Source of the DNA: a virus
Virus record (IMG/VR): IMGVR_UViG_3300025874_000090
Location: 1 to 24,554 of that record
Reading direction: 5' to 3' (one strand)
Length of the DNA stretch: 24,554 nucleotides
Part shown: positions 1 to 5,399 of the stretch, piece after piece
Position numbering within the stretch: the first letter of the stretch is position 1
How the letters are laid out: each line of letters starts with the position of its first letter
Translations under genes and position numbers: made by a program
Notes under the pieces: model-generated
Told to the model about the DNA's origin: nothing
Database searches by the model: none
Seen by the model: only the letters and a program-made list of their open reading frames with translations

Positions 1-82
1 CAAAGCCTAACCCTTCATTTACGTGTTCAAGCTCTGCAATGCATGCTTTAAGCGCTCTAATGGTTTTAGGTAAGTTAGTCAT
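1..82 (-). CDS. Small hypothetical protein, 3' part outside window
   Basis: An ATG at 80-82 (minus strand) opens a frame that stays open to the left edge, giving 27 residues beginning MTNLPKTIRALKACIAELEH. A good ribosome binding site (AAGGAAC) lies just upstream, between this gene and the HTH gene that precedes it in the same leftward operon. The visible part is amphipathic and helix-like. There is too little to name a family. The stop codon is outside the window, so length and function are unknown. Confidence 0.55.
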   Translation of the reverse strand, partial: MTNLPKTIRALKACIAELEHVNEGLGF

Positions 83-101
83 TCGCCTTGTTCCTTTCTA
101 T

Positions 102-365
102 CTAGATGTAATTCAATATCGCTTTTCTTCTGTTGTCAGTCATGCCGCTTCGACTCCAGGTAAACGGCATATCCTTTGCGAATTCATGACGCCATCGGAT
201 TAAGCTAATCTCACGTCTATGTAAGACGGTGCGTATTGAGTTTGCGCTTGTTCCATAATACTCGGCCAGCTCTTTAGCTCTGAAACCTCGCTTGACTACA
301 AGGTTGTACATTCTTTCAATGCGCTTGTCCCAGATTGCTGATTGTTGTTTAATTGTTAGTTTCAT
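102..365 (-). CDS. Small helix-turn-helix protein (paralogue of the gene at 1392-1634)
   Basis: An 87-residue basic protein. Residues about 31-50 (KELAEYYGTSANSIRTVLHR) read as a helix-turn-helix: a helix ending at Y-G, a T-S turn, then a recognition-like helix. The same pattern, preceded by a similarly spaced W..R....M helix, is found in the protein at 1392-1634, so the two look like diverged copies. The start ATG overlaps the stop of the upstream gene (ATGA), which supports translational coupling. The likely role is DNA binding, as a small regulator or the DNA-recognition remnant of a larger protein, but no target is evident. The HTH call is moderate; the function is inferred. Confidence 0.65.
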   Translation of the reverse strand: MKLTIKQQSAIWDKRIERMYNLVVKRGFRAKELAEYYGTSANSIRTVLHRREISLIRWRHEFAKDMPFTWSRSGMTDNRRKAILNYI

Positions 366-583
366 TTGCTCAACTTTCTTTTAATAAAATTAATAACTCT
401 ATGCGTGCGACTAAAGCGTCTAACTAAATCAGATGTCGGTATATTGGTTAGTGTCACATGCTGCGGGCAGTAGCTTCTCAAGCACGCCCTGTCACCGTCA
501 ACCCTAACAACAATGTATTCCCGACTGCGGCGTATTAAGTTGCTAAAGCAAACAGTATCGCCGATTTCGATTGATTTATTCAT
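362..583 (-). CDS. Hypothetical 73-residue protein, SH3/KOW-like
   Basis: A 73-residue basic protein starting MNKSIEIGDTVCFSN. The opening (I.IGDTVCF......S.EYIVVRVDGDRACLR) has the alternating strand pattern and G-D-x-V turn of small SH3/KOW-like barrels common in phage early operons. A good ribosome binding site (AAGGAG) sits about 8 bases before the ATG. It lies between the HNH+AP2 gene and the small HTH gene in a leftward operon. No specific function can be assigned; the fold suggestion is weak. Confidence 0.6.
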   Translation of the reverse strand: MNKSIEIGDTVCFSNLIRRSREYIVVRVDGDRACLRSYCPQHVTLTNIPTSDLVRRFSRTHRVINFIKRKLSK

Positions 584-595
584 TTATCTGACTCC

Positions 596-1210
596 TTATT
601 GCTCAATCATATAATTAAGCAGTGCTGATCGAAGTGGCTCTGTTTGTTGAATGGCTGTTTCAGCTATCAACTCATATTTAAATAACCTATATGCTTCGCT
701 GGCTTCTTTTGGGGTGCTGTAATAACCAAGATTTTTTTGCTTACCTTCGACCGAGCATTGAGCTATATATTTCCCGCCTCTCTTGTCAAAACAAACACCG
801 ATAGGCCACTCACCCCTGCTGGCACCTTTATCAATTAAAAGAGTATTGATTGCATTTGTAACGAATAAGCATGTTTCTGGACCATATACCTTATTGCCTT
901 GGATCAATAAGTCTTTGTCTAGACAACTACCTTCCCAGTTTTGCTCTACCATCCACTTTCTGAAATTAGAGAAAGTATGCCATTCATCGGTAACTGAGCA
1001 TCCTTTATAAGTTGGAGACATTTCTTGATATTTTGGGCTGTAACATCTTCCGAGCATGTGCGCCCAAGTGCGGTAAAAAGGGCAAAAGACCTTATTGCCA
1101 TCAACAGTTGGGCGAACTACATAATCAGCGTCATTAATTCCAACGCCATGAACAGGCTTGCGTTTTGATATTGACATATTGCTAGCTGGAATTTCTACAA
1201 AATCACTCAT
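596..1210 (-). CDS. HNH-type endonuclease with C-terminal AP2-like DNA-binding domain
   Basis: A 204-residue protein. Residues about 46-125 follow the pattern of phage HNH-type homing endonucleases (YRTWAHMLGRCY, a GC.V.DEWH.F.NF..W block, then LDKD and the GNK.Y.PETC.FV....N finger). Residues about 138-182 (GVCFDKRGGKYIAQCSVEGK and onward, ending EA..AY) match an AP2-like DNA-binding domain. This combination is typical of free-standing phage homing endonucleases, which nick or cut an intron-less target allele and spread by repair. The canonical HNH histidine is not obvious: the ββα motif begins LDKD, as in divergent members. The start overlaps the stop of the upstream 41-residue gene by ATGA. 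Confidence 0.8.
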   Translation of the reverse strand: MSDFVEIPASNMSISKRKPVHGVGINDADYVVRPTVDGNKVFCPFYRTWAHMLGRCYSPKYQEMSPTYKGCSVTDEWHTFSNFRKWMVEQNWEGSCLDKDLLIQGNKVYGPETCLFVTNAINTLLIDKGASRGEWPIGVCFDKRGGKYIAQCSVEGKQKNLGYYSTPKEASEAYRLFKYELIAETAIQQTEPLRSALLNYMIEQ

Positions 1211-1332
1211 GACAACAACCCTTTGTGAAGTAACTTGTTCACTGCTAATGTAAAATTACCGCCATAATGTAAGTCAGCGTAGTCTTGAACCAACTTTATT
1301 AACTCAGCTTCAAACTTTATGCCTTTCTTCAT
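1207..1332 (-). CDS. 41-residue ribbon-helix-helix-like protein (copy 2)
   Basis: Translating 1332 to 1207 gives 41 residues starting MKKGIKFEAELIKLVQDYAD. It has a short basic strand, a helix, a G-N-F turn and a second helix (LAVNKLLHKGLL), the layout of Arc/MetJ/CopG-type minimal regulators. It is clearly related to the 41-residue protein at 4048-4173: both start MKK, share V-Q-x-Y-A-D and G-N-F-(T/S)-(L/M)-A-V, and have identical length. A good RBS (AAAGGAATAATC) precedes the ATG, and the stop overlaps the HNH+AP2 start. It could regulate the local operon. The RHH assignment rests on pattern only. Confidence 0.7.
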   Translation of the reverse strand: MKKGIKFEAELIKLVQDYADLHYGGNFTLAVNKLLHKGLLS

Positions 1333-1360
1333 GATTATTCCTTTTTGATTGTGTGTAGCT

Positions 1361-1389
1361 AGTGTATATCAAGTAACTACCAAGTGCAA
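1361..1389 (-). promoter_or_regulatory. Possible sigma70-like promoter before the 41-residue RHH-like gene
   Basis: On the minus strand TTGCAC (1384-1389) and TACACT (1361-1366) are 17 bases apart, in the gap between the HTH gene stop and the small RHH-like gene. Both hexamers have four of six consensus bases. The gap of about 60 bases is unusually large for this compact operon. This is a sequence match only. Confidence 0.3.
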
Positions 1390-1391
1390 AC

Positions 1392-1634
1392 CTAATGTGC
1401 ATTTAATTGTAAATCATATCTAATTCTGCGTATCGAATAGCCTCTCGCCTTCAATGCCAACGACACGCTGACAGAGCTAACGCCGTAATGTTCGCCGATA
1501 TGCCTTAGATTTAATCCATGTTCGATCATCTGTAATACATTGGGCATTCTTGCTGCCCATACGTTGCGATAACCTATTTCTAAGTCTAGTGGTATGCCGT
1601 GCTTGCGTCTGTAAGACTTTATCTGATGATTCAT
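1392..1634 (-). CDS. Small helix-turn-helix protein (paralogue of the gene at 102-365)
   Basis: An 80-residue basic protein. Residues about 44-63 (RHIGEHYGVSSVSVSLALKA) form a helix-turn-helix pattern that aligns with KELAEYYGTSANSIRTVLHR in the protein at 102-365, including the preceding W..R....M helix and a following basic R..R.....L tail. The two probably arose by duplication. The ATG overlaps the stop of the upstream secreted-protein gene (ATGA). It may be a small DNA-binding regulator. Its binding site is unknown. Confidence 0.65.
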   Translation of the reverse strand: MNHQIKSYRRKHGIPLDLEIGYRNVWAARMPNVLQMIEHGLNLRHIGEHYGVSSVSVSLALKARGYSIRRIRYDLQLNAH

Positions 1635-1894
1635 TTTTTATCTCCTTTAATAACAGCCGTTTTTTCACATAGCACATTATCGGTAGCAAACCCTGGGTAA
1701 ATAAAAAAGGTATTTTTGCAATTTTCAAATATTTTAGTATATGGCACCAAATCGCAGACGATCTCTACTTTTTCCCCTTTTTCGTAAATATCACACTTCA
1801 CACCTTGATTAGTTTTAAACTCAGCAATTTTATTACTTTCTTGTGACTGGATTGAAAAACTTAACAATCCAGTTAATATTAGTTTTTTGAACAT
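1631..1894 (-). CDS. Small exported protein with signal peptide
   Basis: An 87-residue protein whose N-terminus (MFKKLILTGLLSFSIQSQES) has the basic start, hydrophobic core and small-residue region of a Sec signal peptide, probably cut near residue 17-20. The mature part is about 65 residues with four cysteines (VKCDIY, IVCDLV, ENCKN, VLCEK), so it could be disulfide-bonded in the periplasm. A secreted protein inside an early replication operon suggests a role at the host envelope, for example superinfection exclusion, but nothing in the sequence proves this. I do not recognise a family. Confidence 0.65.
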   Translation of the reverse strand: MFKKLILTGLLSFSIQSQESNKIAEFKTNQGVKCDIYEKGEKVEIVCDLVPYTKIFENCKNTFFIYPGFATDNVLCEKTAVIKGDKK

Positions 1895-1943
1895 TATTTA
1901 CCCGTTACGTTATCGCGCTTGTAAGGCGCTGTGATTGATTTAA

Positions 1944-2270
1944 TTACTTACCCGCTACACTTTTACTCCATAACCCATCGGATGAGCCTGACGTTGATTG
2001 TGTTGGCTCTGGTGCTGCTTTGGCTCGTTGCTTTAGCCTGTACAATTGCGAGTCTAGTTTTTTAGCGTAGGTTTCTTCAGTGACCAGCCCAGCTTTCAAA
2101 TACTTTCTAACCCTGGCTTGCATGTCCTCGATATCTTCGACTTGTTGCGCTATCTCAAATTTACATTGAGCGTTGGTCATCTTTCGGGTCATAATCTTGT
2201 TAGCCCACATTGACGCTTGAAGATTTAAGTTCTCAATCGCCTGTTGCTCTGGTGTGATGCTGTATGACAT
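1944..2270 (-). CDS. Hypothetical 108-residue helical protein
   Basis: A 108-residue protein that is mostly charged helix (E-Q-Q-A-I-E-N-L-N-L-Q, then V-E-D-I-E-D-M-Q-A-R-V-R-K-Y-L-K), with coiled-coil character over residues 5-85 and a low-complexity P/T/S tail. It follows a tiny membrane-protein gene directly (stop TAG, then one base before the ATG). Position downstream of the replication pair suggests an accessory early function. The family is unknown. Confidence 0.6.
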   Translation of the reverse strand: MSYSITPEQQAIENLNLQASMWANKIMTRKMTNAQCKFEIAQQVEDIEDMQARVRKYLKAGLVTEETYAKKLDSQLYRLKQRAKAAPEPTQSTSGSSDGLWSKSVAGK

Positions 2271-2369
2271 CTAAATAAGCCCATTAACTTCTGCATACAC
2301 AGCCGCAACTATGTACATGGCTATTGTGATGTACAGTGTTGTTGTGACGTAGTTGTGTTTTCTTTTCAT
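2271..2369 (-). CDS. Tiny 32-residue membrane protein
   Basis: Translating 2369 to 2271 gives 32 residues starting MKRKHNYVTTTLYITIAMYI. A basic N-terminus is followed by one hydrophobic segment (about residues 11-28), predicting a single transmembrane helix. Its ATG overlaps the upstream stop (ATGA), and its TAG abuts the next gene, so it exactly fills the gap between two genes. That tight fit is the main evidence that it is real. Function unknown. Confidence 0.5.
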   Translation of the reverse strand: MKRKHNYVTTTLYITIAMYIVAAVYAEVNGLI

Positions 2370-2614
2370 TGTTTATTCACCTTAGATTTAGTGGCAGGGT
2401 TGATTATGTGGCGGTGCCTTGCCTCTGGATTAGCAAAGCCGCTGTTCAATGCTTGTAGGTTGTTTAAAAATGATGATTCTAAATTTTTATCAACGTGATA
2501 CGTGTTGCCTGATTCGCCCGCACAGGTAAATCTAACCATTTCATTCGTGAGGCTAATCCAGTTTATTGTCTCTGCATCAATGTATTCATCTTTTATAACT
2601 TCAATTAAAAACAT
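2366..2614 (-). CDS. Hypothetical 82-residue protein
   Basis: An 82-residue protein starting MFLIEVIKDEYIDAETINWI. The N-terminal half reads as alternating strands (FLIEVI, INWISL, VRFTCA), the C-terminal half as a helix and a basic tail. The start overlaps the helicase-loader-like gene's stop (TAATG), so it is coupled to the replication genes. I do not recognise it. Confidence 0.55.
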   Translation of the reverse strand: MFLIEVIKDEYIDAETINWISLTNEMVRFTCAGESGNTYHVDKNLESSFLNNLQALNSGFANPEARHRHIINPATKSKVNKQ

Positions 2615-3177
2615 TATTTGTTCACCTTTAGGTTATCTAGCTTAGTTAAAATCGTTGTCATGTTGTTATCAAGCTGCTTGGCATCACCGTCAGCATGAAT
2701 ACTATGCGGCAACTGCTCCAATGGTCTTTTACTAAATGACTGGTAATGCTCAACAAATTTCTTCTGCACCCATGTTAGCTTGTCCGTATCCGTTAGACAT
2801 ATTGTCTGCCATCCCATAACCCCAACACAAGCCGCCATAACAGGATCTTTGAATGTTGGCACTCTTGAGCTTCCTGTAAACCTAATCGCCTTAAGTATTA
2901 CTAGCCAAGCCGCCTCTGCGTTAAATTGCTCGGCTTGCTCAACCTCTTTTTTAGAACCATGTATCTGTGCGGTAATATCTGCGACCTTCGGGAAGAACTT
3001 TGATTCTATGCCTGTGCCTTTGCAGTGCGCTTTTACGGCGACTTTGATTTGTTCAACTGAATAGTCTTCGAGGAATTCAAAATAAGCCCGTAGCATTGGC
3101 TGGTCGCATTCTCTGTCATATGCGATTGATGCCAGTTGCATAGTTTGAGCGAATTCTTTTTTATCAGAGTTATCCAT
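2614..3177 (-). CDS. Helicase-loader-like replication protein (lambda P-type role)
   Basis: 187 residues from the ATG at 3177, chosen because GGGAG lies 8 bases upstream and the ATG overlaps the initiator gene's stop region; a longer form from 3207 is possible. The pattern F...M.LASIAYDRE, a short 'Y.FLEDYS.EQI..A...H' block, FPKVADI, then A.W..I..AI..TG, and 'GVMGWQTIC' with '.F...Y' matches the helical family found next to phage replication initiators (DUF6475-like, analogous to lambda P or P22 loaders). Members are thought to bring the host replicative helicase to the phage origin. The pairing with the upstream initiator gene supports this. Direct helicase binding is inference. Confidence 0.7.
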   Translation of the reverse strand: MDNSDKKEFAQTMQLASIAYDRECDQPMLRAYFEFLEDYSVEQIKVAVKAHCKGTGIESKFFPKVADITAQIHGSKKEVEQAEQFNAEAAWLVILKAIRFTGSSRVPTFKDPVMAACVGVMGWQTICLTDTDKLTWVQKKFVEHYQSFSKRPLEQLPHSIHADGDAKQLDNNMTTILTKLDNLKVNK

Positions 3178-3985
3178 TGTAATTGCTCCCATTTGAGAAT
3201 TCTTCAATGTCTCGGTTTATGCGTTGCATTTTTGCATCTGACTTGCTTAGTTGGCTGGTCTCAGCTTTCATCCACTCAGCCTTGAATGATTTCCAGCCTC
3301 GCACTTCCCATTCGATTAATGAGTCTTCAAAACTAAAGCCTTTCTCGGCAGCTAGGAAGAATTGTTTAGCAAGCTGATTAATAATTAATTGAGTTAATGC
3401 GGTGCCTTTGTTTTTTCTTCTAATCCGAACAACATCTTTAGATTGCTGCTCTGTCATTTGCAAAACTGAGTAGTCCAGCTTGACTGGCGTTTCTTTACTG
3501 GATTCAGGCATTAAGGTTTCAGGTATCAGGGATAAGGGATCAGGAATCAGGATAAGGGAATCAGCACGATTCGTTCCGTTTTCATCCTGACTTAATCGAG
3601 ATTTATCTGGATTTATCGTGAGTCCTTTTAAATCAACAGCTTGGCGCATTAATTCTGTGTACTCAGGAATATCGCTACCTTTTTCACGCTCGTTTTTATG
3701 TGGGTTCTGATGCTTACTAAAATTAGTGATATTTATGTAAGTCGTATTACTATCAGAGTAGAACCGAATAAATCCGAGTTTATCGAGATTAATCGCGATA
3801 TCTTTAACATCACAATTATCGTATGGTAAAACTTGTGCTTTTATTTTCTTTTCACGCCATTCAATATCGCCTTTAAAATCTGCAATAGTCCACAAACCAA
3901 TAAATAATAATCGGCCAATTGGATCTATTTCAGCTAATAAATCATTATTGAAAAAAGCAGGCTTTATGTTTCTAGCTCGTGCCAT
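3170..3985 (-). CDS. Phage replication initiator-like protein (MARARNIKP family)
   Basis: 271 residues from ATG 3985, which has GAGGTG about 9 bases upstream; an in-frame GTG at 3997 would add NYN-type residues and is less likely. The N-terminus MARARNIKPAFFNNDLLAEI, then GRLLFIGLWTIAD, KKIKAQVLPYD and F.KHQNPHKNE are hallmarks of a widespread phage replication-module family with a winged-helix N-domain. The central part (about residues 115-170) is polar and probably a linker. The C-domain ends in RGWKSFKAEWM, similar to the DnaT/O-type C-terminal segment that contacts the helicase or loader. It probably binds the phage origin. The origin is often inside such genes, and I saw no clear iterons here. 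Confidence 0.78.
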   Translation of the reverse strand: MARARNIKPAFFNNDLLAEIDPIGRLLFIGLWTIADFKGDIEWREKKIKAQVLPYDNCDVKDIAINLDKLGFIRFYSDSNTTYINITNFSKHQNPHKNEREKGSDIPEYTELMRQAVDLKGLTINPDKSRLSQDENGTNRADSLILIPDPLSLIPETLMPESSKETPVKLDYSVLQMTEQQSKDVVRIRRKNKGTALTQLIINQLAKQFFLAAEKGFSFEDSLIEWEVRGWKSFKAEWMKAETSQLSKSDAKMQRINRDIEEFSNGSNYNG

Positions 3986-4008
3986 GTTATAATTCACCTC
4001 TTCTTGTT

Positions 4009-4046
4009 AAAACCCGCTAGACCTGCAAGTCTGTTATGCGGGTTTT
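4009..4046. terminator. Hairpin between the RHH-like gene and the replication initiator
   Basis: AAAACCCGC (4009-4017) pairs perfectly with GCGGGTTTT (4038-4046), with a second inner stem AGAC/GTCT. The T run (six or more T) follows on the plus strand. In the minus direction, which carries the local genes, only four T follow. It may attenuate leftward readthrough from the RHH-like gene into the replication genes or stop antisense transcription. Confidence 0.5.
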
Positions 4047-4047
4047 T

Positions 4048-4173
4048 TTATTGCGCTGCTAAAGCTCGCTTAATTAATGTTCTTACAGCCATCGAGAAAT
4101 TACCCTCGCAGTTGCTATCCGCGTAAACCTGAACAGATGCAACCAACTCTTTAAAATCTATAAGCTTCTTCAT
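4048..4173 (-). CDS. 41-residue ribbon-helix-helix-like protein (copy 1)
   Basis: Translating 4173 to 4048 gives 41 residues starting MKKLIDFKELVASVQVYADS. Short strand, helix, G-N-F turn and a basic second helix (MAVRTLIKRAL) fit a minimal RHH DNA-binding protein. It is a paralogue of the protein at 1207-1332. It is the first gene after the strong-looking promoter at 4202-4230, which carries a palindrome over its -10 element, so autoregulation is an attractive inference. A hairpin separates it from the replication initiator gene. Confidence 0.7.
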   Translation of the reverse strand: MKKLIDFKELVASVQVYADSNCEGNFSMAVRTLIKRALAAQ

Positions 4174-4201
4174 ACTTCTCTCTAGTGGTTAATGTTAATG
4201 C

Positions 4202-4230
4202 ATTATTGCATATTAAATGTATATACGCAA
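4202..4230 (-). promoter_or_regulatory. Leftward sigma70-like promoter for the replication operon
   Basis: On the minus strand TTGCGT (4225-4230), a 17-base spacer and AATAAT (4202-4207) lie between the terminator at 4257-4283 and the RHH-like gene. The palindrome ATGCA-TTAT-TGCAT (4198-4211) covers the -10 hexamer, and a second palindrome ATTGC-AG-GCAAT (4250-4261) lies upstream of the -35. This looks like a regulated promoter. Confidence 0.5.
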
Positions 4231-4256
4231 AATATTTAACAGGCATTAAATTGCAG

Positions 4257-4283
4257 GCAATAAAAAGCCCCATTTCTGAGGCT
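4257..4283 (-). terminator. Intrinsic terminator ending the first leftward transcript
   Basis: In minus-strand sense AGCCTC (4278-4283) pairs with GGGGCT (4266-4271), one G-U pair included, across a 6-base loop, followed by a T-rich tract. It sits just after the last gene (4321-4506) of the NinB operon. Confidence 0.55.
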
Positions 4284-4320
4284 GGTAGTTACTATTTTTT
4301 TAATTTGATATCACGTTTAA

Positions 4321-4506
4321 TTAATATGGTTTTTCATTCCAGTCATTCGGGAAATAGTTTATATACTCATCCCATGTTATTGCTTTTTTCCACCAGAAAC
4401 CAAAAACACGAATGCTTATGTAGTGTGAATTTATCTCTTGTATAAACCCATGAGCATGATAATTAACTTTTCTATCTGTCCATTTTTGATAGCGAATTAA
4501 TTTCAT
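4321..4506 (-). CDS. Hypothetical 61-residue protein
   Basis: 61 residues from ATG 4506, chosen because it forms a TAATG overlap with the upstream tiny membrane-protein gene; the frame also has an ATG nine bases further upstream. It begins MKLIRYQKWTDRKVNYHAHG and is rich in aromatic residues (W, Y, F) with strand-like segments (HGFIQEI, YISIRVFGFWW). It is the last gene before the terminator at 4257-4283. The family is unknown. Confidence 0.55.
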   Translation of the reverse strand: MKLIRYQKWTDRKVNYHAHGFIQEINSHYISIRVFGFWWKKAITWDEYINYFPNDWNEKPY

Positions 4507-4610
4507 TACGCCCATCCTAAATATACATTAACAACTATCAGTGCAAATATAGCTATCGTGTATAAAGCTTTGTGTGATTGTATCTGGCCTTGTGTTCGTG
4601 TTGGTTTCAT
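4506..4610 (-). CDS. Tiny 34-residue membrane protein
   Basis: Translating 4610 to 4506 gives 34 residues starting MKPTRTQGQIQSHKALYTIA. A polar basic N-terminus is followed by a hydrophobic helix (about residues 16-33, ALYTIAIFALIVVNVYLG), predicting one membrane span. It overlaps the upstream gene by ATGA and the downstream gene by TAATG, which supports it as a real gene. Function unknown. Confidence 0.5.
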   Translation of the reverse strand: MKPTRTQGQIQSHKALYTIAIFALIVVNVYLGWA

Positions 4611-4810
4611 CCTATTACCCTCTTAACGTATTCGTACATGAAATACCAACTAGCTGTAACAACACACATTAATATACATGATAGGACGAGCTCGGTTACT
4701 GGTCGTTTATTGATCGTGTTGTGTAGAATGTGGTAAATCGGGAATGCTGTCGCGTAAAGTGTTAAGTACACCCATACGATAAGGCCGATTACTTCAAGAA
4801 TATTGTTCAT
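4607..4810 (-). CDS. Small two-span membrane protein
   Basis: A 67-residue protein with two hydrophobic segments, about residues 4-26 (ILEVIGLIVWVYLTLYATAF) and 40-60 (VLSCILMCVVTASWYFMYEY), joined by a basic loop (HNTINKRPVTE). Two membrane spans are likely. Its neighbour is another tiny membrane protein, and both are coupled by ATGA overlaps. Such pairs in early phage operons sometimes act in exclusion or membrane modulation. No family match is visible. Confidence 0.55.
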   Translation of the reverse strand: MNNILEVIGLIVWVYLTLYATAFPIYHILHNTINKRPVTELVLSCILMCVVTASWYFMYEYVKRVIG

Positions 4811-4845
4811 AGCGCATAAGCCGTAGGGGAAAATTCTATTTTCAT
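4807..4845 (-). CDS. Micro-ORF of 12 codons linking two genes
   Basis: Translating 4845 to 4807 gives MKIEFSPTAYAL. The ATG overlaps the stop of the 54-residue gene (ATGA), and its stop overlaps the start of the membrane-protein gene (ATGA), so it exactly fills a 36-base gap. The gene before it also begins MKIE. It may be a coupling leader that carries ribosomes to the next gene rather than a functional peptide. Confidence 0.35.
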   Translation of the reverse strand: MKIEFSPTAYAL

Positions 4846-5006
4846 CCGATTAACTCCAATGTTTCGTTTGAATTTTTAACAGTTTCATTGTGGCATTCAA
4901 ACGCTACATTTCTTATGTAGTCGCAAGCCTCGGCTTCATCTAGTTCACATTGCACGATACATAGTGCCATTTCTTCTAGCTTTTCTAGTGTTAGTTCTAT
5001 TTTCAT
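4842..5006 (-). CDS. Hypothetical 54-residue acidic protein
   Basis: Translating 5006 to 4842 gives 54 residues starting MKIELTLEKLEEMALCIVQC. It is acidic, mostly helical and has four cysteines (LCIVQCE, EACDY, FECHN). The start overlaps the zinc-ribbon-like gene's stop (ATGA) and the stop overlaps a 12-codon micro-ORF. No family recognised; the cysteines do not form a classical zinc motif. Confidence 0.5.
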   Translation of the reverse strand: MKIELTLEKLEEMALCIVQCELDEAEACDYIRNVAFECHNETVKNSNETLELIG

Positions 5007-5197
5007 TCGTTACTTTCTCCGCTGTTAAATTCTTTAATTGAGCGCCTACCTTCTGCGTCTAATGATGTATTGTGATACCATCCGCAATACTTGCACAGAT
5101 ACGTGCGCTGTTTATATTGTAGACCCCTACGACGTAGGAACTTCTTAGCGCCGCCCCTTGTCGAATAGCTTATTTTTCGGCATATTTTAAATTCCAT
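5003..5197 (-). CDS. Small basic zinc-ribbon-like protein
   Basis: 64 residues from ATG 5197, chosen because it lies one base after the upstream stop with GGA about 10 bases before; a start at 5215 would add six residues. The basic N-half (ISYSTRGGAKKFLRRRGLQY) precedes a C-K-Y-C-G-W-Y-H motif (YLCKYCGWYHNTS), a zinc-knuckle-like pair of cysteines with a following histidine. Similar short proteins occur in phage early operons with unknown role. Nucleic-acid binding is plausible. Confidence 0.6.
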   Translation of the reverse strand: MEFKICRKISYSTRGGAKKFLRRRGLQYKQRTYLCKYCGWYHNTSLDAEGRRSIKEFNSGESNE

Positions 5198-5198
5198 A

Positions 5199-5390
5199 TC
5201 ATTTGATCCATTCAACTATGATCATGCTTCGTGTTTGTCTTATACGAGTATAGCCAGACTGGTTTCTGTGATGCATGTAGCTACGATTAGGTGCTGAACC
5301 TATACGCTCACCTATGTCCGACATGTAAGAGCTTAAATCGTGGTATACGATTGGGCTGAATGGGGTTGTCATGAATTTAATCGGCTTCAT
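5199..5390 (-). CDS. Hypothetical 63-residue protein
   Basis: A 63-residue basic protein starting MKPIKFMTTPFSPIVYHDLS. It has many S, R, H and Y residues and no clear hydrophobic core. It lies between the HNH-like nuclease and the zinc-ribbon-like gene with gaps of 9 and 1 bases, so it belongs to the same operon. No family is recognised. Confidence 0.5.
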   Translation of the reverse strand: MKPIKFMTTPFSPIVYHDLSSYMSDIGERIGSAPNRSYMHHRNQSGYTRIRQTRSMIIVEWIK

Positions 5391-5399
5391 GTTTTATAC

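Noticed and set aside
783-1010. Plus-strand ORF of 75 codons
   Set aside because: Lies antisense inside the HNH+AP2 gene, whose protein motifs fix the coding strand.
1477-1728. Minus-strand ORF of 83 codons
   Set aside because: Overlaps both the HTH gene and signal-peptide gene in another frame, has no RBS and random-like composition.
1910-1935. GCGC...GCGC inverted repeat between two early genes
   Set aside because: The stem is only four perfect pairs with a mismatch beyond, and no T run or promoter nearby.
4009-4046. Possible tRNA-like fold
   Set aside because: Too short for a tRNA, no T-loop GTTCRA or CCA-like end; the stem plus T run is better read as a terminator-type hairpin.
4185-4445. 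Plus-strand ORF of 86 codons
   Set aside because: Covers a promoter and terminator and is antisense to the gene at 4321-4506; no RBS.
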